Shown piece after piece: positions 53,327-63,024 of a stretch of DNA of 64,000 nt (within the stretch, counting starts at the first letter, position 1; the number at the start of each line of letters is the position of its first letter). The notes beneath the pieces were generated by a model. The model was not told the origin of the DNA. It did not search any database and worked only from the letters and a program-made list of their open reading frames with translations. Origin of the DNA: Gemmatimonadota bacterium (GTDB taxonomy: Bacteria > Gemmatimonadota > Gemmatimonadetes > Palauibacterales > Palauibacteraceae); contig JAJCZV010000036.1 in assembly GCA_029262175.1 (NCBI GenBank), positions 169,590 to 233,589 of the forward strand, written 5' to 3'. The position numbers and the translations under genes are program-made.

Positions 53327-54486
53327 GACGGCGCCTCCGGGTCACATTCTGTCTAGCCAACAGTGGGATCGGGGGCACCGAACTCAATGCGGTTCGGACG
53401 GCCGAGCGCATGGACCCGGCCAGGTACGACCTCGAGGTCTTGGCGTTTAACGACTTTGCGCCGCTTCGCGAACGCTACGAGCGGGCCGGCGTGTCATACG
53501 GCGTGATGGATGTCCGCAGTCTGCGTGGGGCGGACTGGCTCCGCAGCGGACGGCAGCTCGCAAAGCACCTTCGCGAGCGCAGGGTCGACGTCTTTCACGC
53601 GCATGATTCCTATGGCAACCTTCTCGGTGTGCCGTGGGCGCGGGTGGCCCGCACGCCAGCGGTGATTGGCAGTCGGCGCTGGTGGAAATCCAACCCGGGC
53701 TTGGGGCATGGCACGGGCAATCGACTCGTCTTTCGGTTTGCGCACGCCGTGATTACGAATACCCAGGCCGTGGCCAACCTGATGATCGAAGAGGGCATTG
53801 CACCATCGAAGATCCGGATTATACCGAACTTCCTGGATCAAGACGCCTATGTGGGGCCGGATCGGTCGGTCGTGGACGCGCTGCGAGCCCAGCACGGGAT
53901 TCCGGACGGCGCGCGCATCGTCGGCATCATTGCTCAGTTACGACCTGAGAAGGATCAGGCCACGCTGCTTCGAGCCGCCGCGCGCATCGTGGATCACCAC
54001 CCCGACGTGCACTTCCTGCTGATCGGCGAAGGCAAGTGCCGGCCCGCGCTGGAGGCCCTGCGCACCGAGTTGGGGCTCGAAGCTCGGGTGCATCTTGCCG
54101 GGCTCAAGATCGGGCTCGGCAACCTCCACCACATGTTCGACATCTCGGTCCTTTGCTCGCAAACCGAGGCCCTTTCGAACTCGATCTTGGAAGGGATGGC
54201 GGCGGCGAATCCGTTGACCGTGACCGACGTCGGCGGCAATCCGGACGCCGTGATCGATGGAGAAACCGGCATCACGGTGCCCGTCGGTAGCGCCGAAGGA
54301 CTCGGAGATGCGCTAGACCGACTGCTTCGAGACGGCGATTTGGCCCGTCGATTAGGGGACGCCGGACTAAAGAGAGCTCGCACCGAGTATACGGTCGGCA
54401 AGACGCTGTCGACGTTGGATGAAACGTATGCGGCGCTGTTGGCGCTTGCCCGGGAGTCGACTCAAACGTCACGATACGCGGCGTGA
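53323..54486 (+). CDS. Glycosyltransferase family 4
   Basis: A 387-residue GT-B glycosyltransferase starting at TTG 53323 in overlap with the autokinase stop. The N-terminal half begins RVTFCLANSGIGGTELNAVRTAERM; the C-terminal half has IVGIIAQLRPEKDQATLLRAA, LLIGEGKC, VHLAGLKI and the donor-site segment SVLCSQTEALSNSILEGMAAANPLTVTDVGGNPDAV, with the E-x7-E pattern of family 4. It adds a sugar to the growing lipid-linked unit. Sugar specificity cannot be read. The stop overlaps the O-antigen ligase-like gene by GTGA. Confidence 0.87.
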   Translation: MRRRLRVTFCLANSGIGGTELNAVRTAERMDPARYDLEVLAFNDFAPLRERYERAGVSYGVMDVRSLRGADWLRSGRQLAKHLRERRVDVFHAHDSYGNLLGVPWARVARTPAVIGSRRWWKSNPGLGHGTGNRLVFRFAHAVITNTQAVANLMIEEGIAPSKIRIIPNFLDQDAYVGPDRSVVDALRAQHGIPDGARIVGIIAQLRPEKDQATLLRAAARIVDHHPDVHFLLIGEGKCRPALEALRTELGLEARVHLAGLKIGLGNLHHMFDISVLCSQTEALSNSILEGMAAANPLTVTDVGGNPDAVIDGETGITVPVGSAEGLGDALDRLLRDGDLARRLGDAGLKRARTEYTVGKTLSTLDETYAALLALARESTQTSRYAA

Positions 54487-55901
54487 GCAAGCCTCCTTCC
54501 TTCACCCGTGGTCGCCCGGGGCCCTCGGGTTCCGCTGCCATGCCTCACCCCGGCGTGCGCCCTCTCGGCCCGCCGGCGCAGGTGCTCGAGACCGGGCTGA
54601 AGGGGCTCAAGCGAGTCTACAAGGAAGTCGACTGGAGCATCTCTTATCTCGCCTTCCTTTTCTATTTCGTCATCGTCGTCACCTATCGGTTCCCAGGTGC
54701 CTCTTTCGCGATTGCGGCGGCGGTAGCCGGCCTGATCTTCGAGAAGGGGCCGCGGCGCCTGCCGTACTGGATGACTTGGCTGGCCGCCTTCCTGATCTGG
54801 GGGGCGGTGGGTGTCACTCAGAGCCGATTTCCCCAACTGGCGTGGAACGACGGAGTCATCGAGTTCGCGAAGCTTTGGTTGATCATGCTCGTCGCCGTCA
54901 ACGTGCTGACCAATCGGGCGCGGATACGTTTCTTTCTGATCTTCTTTCTCTTCCTGTACGCGACACACCCGATTCGCGGCGCCCTCTTCAACACTATCAT
55001 CTACAACAACACCATCGAAGATCGAGTGATCTGGAACGGGGCGTGGGCTAACCCCAACGACATGGCGGCGTTGACGTTCCTCGCGCTCGGCATCTCGGCA
55101 GGATTGCTCAAGGATCGCTCCGACTTGATTCGCAAGGCGGCGCTCGTGGCGACCGGGGTCATGGCCTGTGTGATTCTCATGACCCAATCTCGCGGAGCCT
55201 TTATCGCCATGGGTGTGTTCGCGATGCTCACCATCCTCGCGAACCGCAAGCAGCTCAAGGGTCTGGTGGCCATCGCGGTGGTGGGACTTGGCGCTGCCAT
55301 CGCGGCTCCCGCCGGGACGTTCGATCGTTTCAGCAACCTCACAGACGCGGTGGCGGGCGGAAGCGTCGATGCGGACGACAGCAACTCCATGAAACAGCGC
55401 CTCGAGATCTGGCGCATCGCGAGACGAATCATTACCGACCATCCGGTGTTCGGTGTGGGCCTCTCGGTCTACAACTACGAACACAACATCTACGCGAGAG
55501 GCAGCGCCCAGACCGATATCGCCGGCGGTGCTCGAGACACCCACAGCACCTTCATCCGTATGACGGCGGAAGCGGGCTGGCTCGGCTCCTTCCTGTTCTT
55601 TACGCCCTTCGTACTGGCCATCTCCCGAGCGCGCCGCGTGCGAAAGAAATACGGCCCCTTGTTCCCGGACCAATCGGACAACGTCAACTACTGCGAGGCC
55701 GGCCTGATCGGGTACTTGGTTTGTGGCATCTTCGGTTCGTATCAGGCGACGATCTTCCTTTGGCTTGCCCTAGGCCTTTTGGCAATTTTGACCGAAGGAC
55801 TTCGGCGCGCCGGGGTCCAGACCGCTCGACCGACCATGGGACGAGGCCCTGTTCGGCCCATGCGTACCCGGGTTCCCCAACCCGTGCCGACTTCCCGGTA
55901 G
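54483..55901 (+). CDS. O-antigen ligase/polymerase (Wzy/WaaL) family membrane protein
   Basis: A 472-residue protein with about ten or more hydrophobic helices. GTG 54483 overlaps the glycosyltransferase stop. The O-antigen ligase family (PF04932) pattern is seen in SRGAFIAMGVFAMLTILANRKQLKG and in the large periplasmic loop with VFGVGLSVYNYEHNIYARG and DTHSTFIRMTAEAGWLGSFLFF. It polymerises or ligates oligosaccharide units in the periplasm. The context (Wzc homologue, flippase) favours the polymerase role, but the two cannot be separated by sequence alone. Confidence 0.82.
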   Translation: MSKPPSFTRGRPGPSGSAAMPHPGVRPLGPPAQVLETGLKGLKRVYKEVDWSISYLAFLFYFVIVVTYRFPGASFAIAAAVAGLIFEKGPRRLPYWMTWLAAFLIWGAVGVTQSRFPQLAWNDGVIEFAKLWLIMLVAVNVLTNRARIRFFLIFFLFLYATHPIRGALFNTIIYNNTIEDRVIWNGAWANPNDMAALTFLALGISAGLLKDRSDLIRKAALVATGVMACVILMTQSRGAFIAMGVFAMLTILANRKQLKGLVAIAVVGLGAAIAAPAGTFDRFSNLTDAVAGGSVDADDSNSMKQRLEIWRIARRIITDHPVFGVGLSVYNYEHNIYARGSAQTDIAGGARDTHSTFIRMTAEAGWLGSFLFFTPFVLAISRARRVRKKYGPLFPDQSDNVNYCEAGLIGYLVCGIFGSYQATIFLWLALGLLAILTEGLRRAGVQTARPTMGRGPVRPMRTRVPQPVPTSR

Positions 55902-55982
55902 CGTCTTCGGTCAAAACCTTCAGCCATGTTTCGGCATGGCTTTCGTGGCAACCCGCCAAATGAACGCCGAGGAGAGATAGGG

Positions 55983-57839
55983 ATGTGTGGAATCGCGGGC
56001 TTCATCGATCGCCCTGGGACGATGGATTCCCACGTAGGCGAGCTCGCGGCCATGACGTCGGCCATCGTGCACCGTGGGCCCGACGAAGAGGGATCGATGG
56101 TGGTCGAGGGAGTCGCGCTCGGTATGCGCCGACTCAGCATCATCGATCTCTCCGGCGGATCTCAACCCATAGCGAATGAAGATGGGACCATCAACGTCGT
56201 TTTCAATGGAGAGATCTACAACTTCGCCGAGATTCGTTCTGAACTCGAAGAGCTCGGGCACCGCTTCGAAACATCGAGTGATACCGAAGTGCTCGTCCAT
56301 TCCTACGAGGAGTACGGCCTCGAGTTGACGCAGCGATTGCGCGGGATGTTCGCCTTCGCGCTTTGGGACGCCAACCGAGAACGCCTGGTCATCGCCCGCG
56401 ACCGCCTAGGGATCAAGCCTCTTTACTACTGGGACGCCGGACGTGAGGGGCTCGCTTTCGCGTCGGAGTTGGGGTCGCTCAAGGTGCTGCGCGGGTTCCC
56501 TCGCGACGTCGATGACACCGCAGTCGCGGACTTTTTGTCTCTGGGTTACGTCCCCGATCCGGCTTCGATCTACGCGGGGGTGCGGAAGCTGCCGCCGGGT
56601 CATCGAATGGTTTGGACGCGGAATGGCGGAGCGACGATCGAGCGTTACTGGTCGCCAATCGTAGAGGAGCGCACCGACCTTTCCGAGGAGGAAGCGGCCG
56701 ACGAGGTGAGGCGGCTTCTCTTGGAGTCCGTGCGCTACCGGCTCGTATCCGACGTACCTCTGGGCGCGTTTCTCTCCGGCGGCATCGACTCCAGCGCGGT
56801 GGTCGCAGCGATGGCCCAGCAGATGGATCGACCGGTCAAGACGTTCTCGATCGGGTTCGAGGAAGACGACTTCAATGAGGCGCCGGACGCGAGGCGCGTG
56901 GCCGACGCGCTGGGCACAGATCATACGGAGCTGATTGTGCGCCCCGACGCCGACGCCCTCATCGAACGAGTGACTGCGAGCTTCGGGGAACCTTTCGCCG
57001 ACTCGTCCGCGATTCCAACGCTGCTGGTATCCGAACTCGCGCGCAGAGATGTCACGGTCACGCTCTCGGGCGACGGCGGGGACGAATTGTTTGGCGGATA
57101 CACGCGCTACCACGCCGTTTCTGACCGAAACGTTCCAATCCCGGCCCCGGCACGGGCAGCGCTCGGCTTCCTGGCGCGAAGGCTGCCTCACGGAACGTAT
57201 GGACGAAACCGATTGCTCGAGTTCTCGAGAACCACTCAGGGTCGCTATGCCGGTCAAATCGGCCAACCGCTCGCGGTGGCCGAGGGAGGCGTGGCGCGAC
57301 CCGAGGTGGTCGCAGCCGGGTGTGACTTGGACCAGTTGGTGGACCGGTGGTGGCATCAAACCGGCGGGCGCAGTCTGCTGACCCGGCTGACCCTCGTCGA
57401 CGCGCTGTCGTATCTCCCTGGGGATATCCTGACCAAGGTCGATCGCATGAGCATGGCGGTCTCACTAGAAGCACGCGTCCCGATCCTCGACCATCATCTC
57501 GCCGAGTTCGCCTTCAGCCTCCCTTCTTCAATGAAGTGGGGACCACAAGGCGGGAAGAAGATCTTTCGGAAGGCGCTCGAGGGCATGGTCCCGTCCTTCG
57601 TGTTCACCAAGCCAAAGAAGGGGTTCGGCGTCCCCCTACGCGACTGGTTCAGAAACGAACTCTCTTGGCGCTGCGATGAACTCCTCGATCCTCGAGCGGA
57701 GCTGTACCGCTACGTCGAGCCAGTTGCTGTCCGGCGGGTCATCTCGGAGCACCGGTCTGCGAGACGCGATCACAGCTACATGATCTGGAGACTGTTGGTG
57801 TTACAGCTTTGGCTCTCCCGGGAGCCGTCGGCCGCCTAG
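55983..57839 (+). CDS. asnB: Glutamine-hydrolysing asparagine synthase
   Basis: A 618-residue two-domain enzyme. From ATG 55983 the sequence begins MCGIAGFIDR, so Cys2 becomes the N-terminal nucleophile of the glutaminase domain. The synthetase domain has the P-loop LSGGIDSSAVV and LSGDGGDELFGGYTRY, and a C-terminal FTKPKKGFGVPLRDWF. AsnB-like amidotransferases are common in exopolysaccharide loci, where they may amidate sugar acids rather than aspartate; that possibility fits here and the uronic-acid-forming dehydrogenase at 41370. AGGAGA lies just before the start. Confidence 0.9.
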   Translation: MCGIAGFIDRPGTMDSHVGELAAMTSAIVHRGPDEEGSMVVEGVALGMRRLSIIDLSGGSQPIANEDGTINVVFNGEIYNFAEIRSELEELGHRFETSSDTEVLVHSYEEYGLELTQRLRGMFAFALWDANRERLVIARDRLGIKPLYYWDAGREGLAFASELGSLKVLRGFPRDVDDTAVADFLSLGYVPDPASIYAGVRKLPPGHRMVWTRNGGATIERYWSPIVEERTDLSEEEAADEVRRLLLESVRYRLVSDVPLGAFLSGGIDSSAVVAAMAQQMDRPVKTFSIGFEEDDFNEAPDARRVADALGTDHTELIVRPDADALIERVTASFGEPFADSSAIPTLLVSELARRDVTVTLSGDGGDELFGGYTRYHAVSDRNVPIPAPARAALGFLARRLPHGTYGRNRLLEFSRTTQGRYAGQIGQPLAVAEGGVARPEVVAAGCDLDQLVDRWWHQTGGRSLLTRLTLVDALSYLPGDILTKVDRMSMAVSLEARVPILDHHLAEFAFSLPSSMKWGPQGGKKIFRKALEGMVPSFVFTKPKKGFGVPLRDWFRNELSWRCDELLDPRAELYRYVEPVAVRRVISEHRSARRDHSYMIWRLLVLQLWLSREPSAA

Positions 57840-58114
57840 GCCGCCGACGACCCTCCTCTCCAAAATCGGGAGATTGTCGCAAAACCTAGCTGATCGGGCC
57901 TGCAAGGTTTTCCGACCACCCGGCGCGCCGAGGTTCCACCCAAGAAGCGTTCCAGCCCTTCACATGCCCGCAAGTGCTTGTTTCCAGGCACTTTAGGTAT
58001 TGCAAAACACCCGAGTGTCGTAGGGGCACAACGCTTGCCAAATCCCTACCCAGTCGTAATCGCGTGGAGCACCCTGGCGCGAGCCGAATCGAGCGGAAGT
58101 GGAAGGGGTCTGGG

Positions 58115-60952
58115 ATGGGTTTCGGTAAGTCTATTCGGATGGGTTCGTTTGTGGTCGTTGTGGGTTGTCTCCCGCTGCTTGCGGCGTGTTCTGGAGACGA
58201 GCACCTCGGACCGGTGCCGATCCAGAAATCAGCGATCCGGATCAGCCCCTCTACGATTGATCTCGAGGCCCTCGCCGATCTCGGCGAATTCACGGCTACG
58301 CGCACAGATGGTCAGGGTCGCCCGTCCAACCTGGATCGTTTTCTCTGGCGGAGCCTGAGCCCGGACGTCGCACAGATCGATGGCGCGGGTCGGGTGGTTT
58401 CCCTCGGTTCCGGCACCGCGACGATCGAGGTCTCCGTCAACGGCGAAACCGCTACGGCGGAAGTCGTGGTAGATCAAGTTCCGGTGACGCTCTCGGTGGG
58501 TCCGGCGGCCTACGAGCTAGGCACGGTCGATCAAGAGGTCGACCTCAAACTCGACGCCCGCGACCGGAACGGCTTTCGAATCCCCCGTGAGACCTTTGAG
58601 TGGGAAAGCGATGATGCCGCGGTGGTCACGGTCACGGCCACCGGTCGCATACGCAGTCACCGCGAAGGCAGGACCCGAGTTCGCGTGCGAAAGAAGCGCC
58701 GGGAGGAGTCGACGGAAGTCACGGTCACCAGCGTTCCCAGCGCGATCCTGATCCAGCCCAAGCTCGACACGCTCAAAGCGATTGGTGGTACGATCGCGTT
58801 GCGAGCGTATCAAACCGACGGCACGGGACGGGTCGTCGAAGATCACGGGTTCACGTGGACGAGCTCGCAAACCAGCATCGCGACAGTGGCGACCTCCGGC
58901 CAGCAGGCGATCATCACCGCTCGCAACTCCGGGGTCGTGGACATCCGCGCTAGCATGGGCTCCATGGAGGGCTTCGCGCGCGTCGTCATTCTCCCGTCGG
59001 TCGAGGCGGTGTCGATCTCGCCTGCGGTCGTCTCCCTCAGCGCGCCGGGCCAAACGCTTCAGTTGTCCGCCTCGGGGACAGACAGTGGCGGCGGTGCCGT
59101 CGCCAACAGCGCGTTTTCCTGGGCCAGCAGCCGCCCCAGCGTGGCCACGGTCAACGGCTCCGGGCTGGTCACTGGCGTCGGATCCGGCACGGCTCAGATC
59201 GTCGCGACCGCACCCTCGGGCGCGAAAGGCTTTGCCACTGTTGGAGTTGGCCAGATCCGCTTGAATGTAGCCCCAAAATTGGACACATTGACGAATGTTG
59301 GTGATCAAACCTCGCTCGCGATTTACCCGACGGATGCAAGCGGCGGACAGGCTTCCTGCCCGAGCCCCACTTGGAAATCCCTCAATACATCGGTGGCAAC
59401 CGTGAACTCGGTCGGACGGGTCGTCGCGGCTGGGTTGGGAACAGCGGCGATCGTCGTATCCGGTTGTGCAGTCCAAGAGACAGCGTCCATCGTGGTCACG
59501 GGTCCTGGATCTGGCGGAGGCGGCGGAGGCGGAGGCGGATCCGCGCCACCACCGGCACCAAGCACGTTCGCAGCGCCCGCGCTTCCTCGGTCGCTGCCAC
59601 AGCTGCCGAGCGGCTACACCAACGTGGTGCGGCTCGCGGCAGGCGCGAACCTCCAGTCGGCGATCAACTCGGCGCCCGCGAACACCGAGATCCTTCTCGC
59701 TCCCGGCGCTACCTATAACGGGGAGCTGACCATCGCCAGTGGAGCAGGTTGCCTCCGAATCGCGACCGATTTGCCTTCGGCTCCTCAGTCGCGAGTCGAT
59801 ACGCTGGCAAACTTGGCGACCATTACCGCCAGCTCCGGGAACAAAACGATCGCGATCTCGCGCAATTGCGTCGAGCTCGACCTAGTGGAAGTCACGAACG
59901 AGCAAGCGCGGTTGACGGCTCTCGTCTCTATCCAGGGCGTGACCGCGGCCGATCAGCCCGACCGGATCCTCGTAGATCGATCTTGGCTCCACGCGCGTGG
60001 CGGCAAAGGAGTCAGGCGCGGTGTGCAGGCGAATGGCTCCAATATCACGGTCCGCCGTAGCCAAATCACCGACATGCGTGACGGGACGAACCAAGCGCAG
60101 GGCGTCGCCCAATGGAACGCCATTGGCCCGCTTCTCGTCGAAGACAACTACATGCGCTACCAGTCGCAGGGGTACATGTGCGGTGGCGCCGGTGGGGTGA
60201 GGTACCACCCGGCCGACATCACGATCAGGCGGAACCATATCTATTCTCCGCCGGCCTGGTTTATTCCGGGCGTACACTTGGCTGGAATCGAGACCAAGGA
60301 CTGTCACCGCATTCTGATCGAAGCAAACGTGATCGAAGGGGGCGAGTTCGGGATCTTGAACAAGTCAGCCGCGCAGGGTGGCGCGTGCGGTCAGGCACCG
60401 ATCGCGGGTAGCCCGGCGATGGTCGCCTGCGGAACCGACAACACCACGGTTCGGTGGAATATCATTCATAACACGCGCAACGGAATCAACATTCCGGCGG
60501 TCTCGGGCAGCGGCACCCAGGTCCGAAACCACGACGCGCTGTACCAGGACAATCTGATCTACGACATCGGACCGGACTCCAAGGGCTGGCCCGGCGGCGA
60601 CGGGAAGTCGCTGCAGATCCTCGGGGCGCCGGACAGGCTTGCGATCACCGGGCTCACGATCCGAAGCCGGACCCAAAACTGGATCAACTTCGGGAACACC
60701 CCGCCGTCGTCCAACGGGAGCCTGTTCCTGGACAACATCAAGGTGGAGGGCCAGTCGACCTTCCTTGACACGCTGTCGCCTTCTGGCTTCTCGAACTACT
60801 ACGGAGTCTCGACGCTAGGCAACGTATATGGCGGGTGTTTCAAGTCGAGTCGAACCCCCAAGATTCCGATCACCTGTACCGCGAGCATTCCTGGCGGCGT
60901 GGGAGCCGATGAGGCTCGAATCGCCCAGAAGACAGCTGGCGTGCGCAACTAG
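58115..60952 (+). CDS. Big_2 and right-handed beta-helix lipoprotein
   Basis: A 945-residue exported protein. ATG 58115 has a GGAAGGGG site; the lipobox LLAAC lies in the signal peptide. Four bacterial Ig-like (Big_2) repeats with the pattern (S/T)-x-x-x-x-V-A-x-V-x-x-x-G-x-V follow at about residues 30-460, for example ATVNGSGLVTGVGSGTAQIVA. A glycine-rich linker (SGGGGGGGGGSAPPPAPS) leads to a parallel beta-helix domain of about 450 residues starting VVRLAAGANLQSAINSAPANTEILLAPGATYNG. Such helices are typical of polysaccharide lyases and epimerases. Its place in an exopolysaccharide locus suggests polymer binding or modification, but no catalytic residues are certain. A strong terminator follows. 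Confidence 0.78.
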   Translation: MGFGKSIRMGSFVVVVGCLPLLAACSGDEHLGPVPIQKSAIRISPSTIDLEALADLGEFTATRTDGQGRPSNLDRFLWRSLSPDVAQIDGAGRVVSLGSGTATIEVSVNGETATAEVVVDQVPVTLSVGPAAYELGTVDQEVDLKLDARDRNGFRIPRETFEWESDDAAVVTVTATGRIRSHREGRTRVRVRKKRREESTEVTVTSVPSAILIQPKLDTLKAIGGTIALRAYQTDGTGRVVEDHGFTWTSSQTSIATVATSGQQAIITARNSGVVDIRASMGSMEGFARVVILPSVEAVSISPAVVSLSAPGQTLQLSASGTDSGGGAVANSAFSWASSRPSVATVNGSGLVTGVGSGTAQIVATAPSGAKGFATVGVGQIRLNVAPKLDTLTNVGDQTSLAIYPTDASGGQASCPSPTWKSLNTSVATVNSVGRVVAAGLGTAAIVVSGCAVQETASIVVTGPGSGGGGGGGGGSAPPPAPSTFAAPALPRSLPQLPSGYTNVVRLAAGANLQSAINSAPANTEILLAPGATYNGELTIASGAGCLRIATDLPSAPQSRVDTLANLATITASSGNKTIAISRNCVELDLVEVTNEQARLTALVSIQGVTAADQPDRILVDRSWLHARGGKGVRRGVQANGSNITVRRSQITDMRDGTNQAQGVAQWNAIGPLLVEDNYMRYQSQGYMCGGAGGVRYHPADITIRRNHIYSPPAWFIPGVHLAGIETKDCHRILIEANVIEGGEFGILNKSAAQGGACGQAPIAGSPAMVACGTDNTTVRWNIIHNTRNGINIPAVSGSGTQVRNHDALYQDNLIYDIGPDSKGWPGGDGKSLQILGAPDRLAITGLTIRSRTQNWINFGNTPPSSNGSLFLDNIKVEGQSTFLDTLSPSGFSNYYGVSTLGNVYGGCFKSSRTPKIPITCTASIPGGVGADEARIAQKTAGVRN

Positions 60953-60989
60953 GTCCCTGCAGGGCCCCAGTCGGGGGAAATGTCGGATG

Positions 60990-61022
60990 CCGGCCACGGT
61001 CAACAGACCGTGGCCGGTTTTT
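60990..61022 (+). terminator. Strong Rho-independent terminator after the beta-helix gene
   Basis: A perfect 12-bp stem CCGGCCACGGTC (60990-61001) with GACCGTGGCCGG (61006-61017) has an AACA loop and is followed by TTTTT (61018-61022). Confidence 0.88.
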
Positions 61023-61219
61023 CTTGCCTCCGAGCCGCGTTCTCGCGCAGCGGCGTCGCCGCTGATGATCCGGCGACGCGGATCATCGGATAGGCTAAGT
61101 AGCGACGATCGACTAGGATACGGCGGCGGACGCCCCCCCATATCCGTGCACACCCAGCACCTCAGCGGCGGATGGGTCGCAACTCCTTTACAGGGCATGA
61201 GATGTGCTCGGGAGGACAG

Positions 61220-61273
61220 TTGAGTGTGATGTTCGAGATTCTCGCACAGCGCTGTCGGATCGTCGACCCTTGA
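61220..61273 (+). CDS. Possible 14- to 17-residue leader peptide
   Basis: A GGAGG at 61211-61215 precedes a short frame starting at TTG 61220, GTG 61226 or ATG 61229 and ending at TGA 61271-61273. It encodes MFEILAQRCRIVDP after the ATG. Its TGA overlaps the TTG that most probably starts the ABC exporter, the same TTGA overlap used elsewhere in the window, so it may couple translation of the exporter. Whether it is translated is uncertain. Confidence 0.3.
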   Translation: MSVMFEILAQRCRIVDP

Positions 61274-63024
61274 TAAACCCACAGAGCCACGACTTCCTAA
61301 CTCGGTTCGCGCGCGCCTACCCCCGACGGACCATCTCCACGATAGGGCTCCTGATCGTCGCCGGGGTGTTCGAGGGCGTCGGGATCTCAGCGTTGCTCCC
61401 AGCGCTCAGTTTGGGGATCGATCCGGCCGCCGGAATCCAAGACGGGGTTGGGCCGGACGCCATCAGCCGAGCCGTGTATGGTCTACTGAGCACCATTGGA
61501 ATCGCGCCGACGTTCCCTGCTCTGCTCGCGCTGGTCGTCGTCGCGATCTTCTTAAAAGCCGGATTTCGCTGGCTCGCCATGCGGCAGGTGGGGTTTGGCG
61601 TCGCCAACGTCGCGCGTGATCTTCGCGAGCGTCTGGTACGCGCGCTCATGAACGTTCGCTGGAGTTATTTCACCAGCCAGCCCAGCGGCTTCTTTACCAA
61701 CGCCATGAGTACCGAGACGCAGCGCGCCGCAGTGGCCTATCGACGCGGCTGCACGGCGCTCGCAGGCGTGGTCCAAATCCCCATCTACGCAGGCCTCATC
61801 CTCGCCATCTCGTGGAAGATCGGGCTGGCCTCGTTGCTTCTTGGTGGGTTGGCCGCCACGGCCCTGAGTTCTTTCGTAGGGATGGGGCGCGCCGCAGGAG
61901 GCGACCAAACTCGAAGCATGAAATCGCTCTTGAGCGGTTTGACCGATGCGTTGCAGAGCGTCAAGCCGATCAAGGCGATGGGACGAGAAGAGAAATTCGA
62001 GGCGCTCGTTGGCGGCGACATACACGCGCTTCAGACCGCCGAGCGGCGCATGGTGACGGCAGACGAGTCGCTCCGGTCGTTTCAAGAGCCGCTGCTCATC
62101 GTAATCATTGCCGCCGGCCTATACGGCGCCGTGACCTTTGGCGGACTCGCGTTCACCGAGGTTCTCGTCATCGCGTTCTTGTTTCATCGACTCGCGGGTC
62201 GATTTCACTTTGTGCAGGTCGAGTACGAGTCGATGGCGGCGGGCGAGAGCGCGTATTGGTCTCTCGAATCTCTGATCGCGGACGCCGAGCAGATGGCCGA
62301 ACGGGTGACCGGTTCACAACCGGCCCCACGCCTGGAACGGTCGCTCGTAGCGGAGGCGGTGTCGTTCTCCTACGGGCCTCGGGCGATCCTCAACGACATT
62401 TCCTTCGAGATCCCGGCCGGGGCTTTCGTTGCGCTCTTGGGGCCCTCGGGCGTGGGCAAGACGACCATCCTGGACCTCGTCTCTGGACTTCACCAACCCA
62501 CATCGGGGCGCGTTCTGATCGACGGCGTCGATCTAGTCGATGTAGACATGCGGTCCTGGCGTCGACAAATCGGGTACGTGCCTCAGGACTCCGTCCTCTT
62601 TCATGACACCGTGCTCCGGAACGTATGGATCAGATCCGGAGACGTTCAGGAGGCGGAGGTTCGAAGAGCCCTCGAACAAGCGGACGCGTCGACGTTTGTC
62701 GATCAGATGCCCGAAGGACTCCATACCGTTTTGGGTGAGCGCGGCGCGAAGGTATCCGGGGGTCAGCGGCAGAGGATCGCGCTCGCGCGCGCCTTGATCG
62801 GCAACCCGAGGATCCTTTTGCTCGATGAGGCGACGACAGGACTGGATACGAGGACCGAAGCGGCGATCCTCGAAACGCTCGGGAAGCTTCGAGGCGACGT
62901 CACGATTCTTGCCGTTTCACACCACGACGCGGTACGAGGCGTTGCGGATGTCGCTTACCAGGTCGATCAGCACTCGATCTCTAAGGTCCCCATCCGGGGC
63001 GACACCGCCTTGGTTTCCTCATGA
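61270..63024 (+). CDS. ABC exporter (MsbA-like, fused membrane and ATPase domains)
   Basis: A 584-residue half-transporter if started at TTG 61270; GTG 61204 would add 22 residues that are unlike the family. The membrane domain has about six helices (TISTIGLLIVAGVFEGVGISALLPAL at the N-terminus). The ATPase domain has Walker A LLGPSGVGKTTIL, the Q-loop GYVPQDSVLFHDTV, the signature KVSGGQRQRIALARAL and Walker B ILLLDEATTGLD. The MsbA/Wlab-like family flips lipid-linked saccharides or exports polysaccharide units. Its position in an exopolysaccharide locus without a visible Wzx flippase suggests it does that job. The stop overlaps the next gene by ATGA. Confidence 0.82.
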   Translation: MINPQSHDFLTRFARAYPRRTISTIGLLIVAGVFEGVGISALLPALSLGIDPAAGIQDGVGPDAISRAVYGLLSTIGIAPTFPALLALVVVAIFLKAGFRWLAMRQVGFGVANVARDLRERLVRALMNVRWSYFTSQPSGFFTNAMSTETQRAAVAYRRGCTALAGVVQIPIYAGLILAISWKIGLASLLLGGLAATALSSFVGMGRAAGGDQTRSMKSLLSGLTDALQSVKPIKAMGREEKFEALVGGDIHALQTAERRMVTADESLRSFQEPLLIVIIAAGLYGAVTFGGLAFTEVLVIAFLFHRLAGRFHFVQVEYESMAAGESAYWSLESLIADAEQMAERVTGSQPAPRLERSLVAEAVSFSYGPRAILNDISFEIPAGAFVALLGPSGVGKTTILDLVSGLHQPTSGRVLIDGVDLVDVDMRSWRRQIGYVPQDSVLFHDTVLRNVWIRSGDVQEAEVRRALEQADASTFVDQMPEGLHTVLGERGAKVSGGQRQRIALARALIGNPRILLLDEATTGLDTRTEAAILETLGKLRGDVTILAVSHHDAVRGVADVAYQVDQHSISKVPIRGDTALVSS

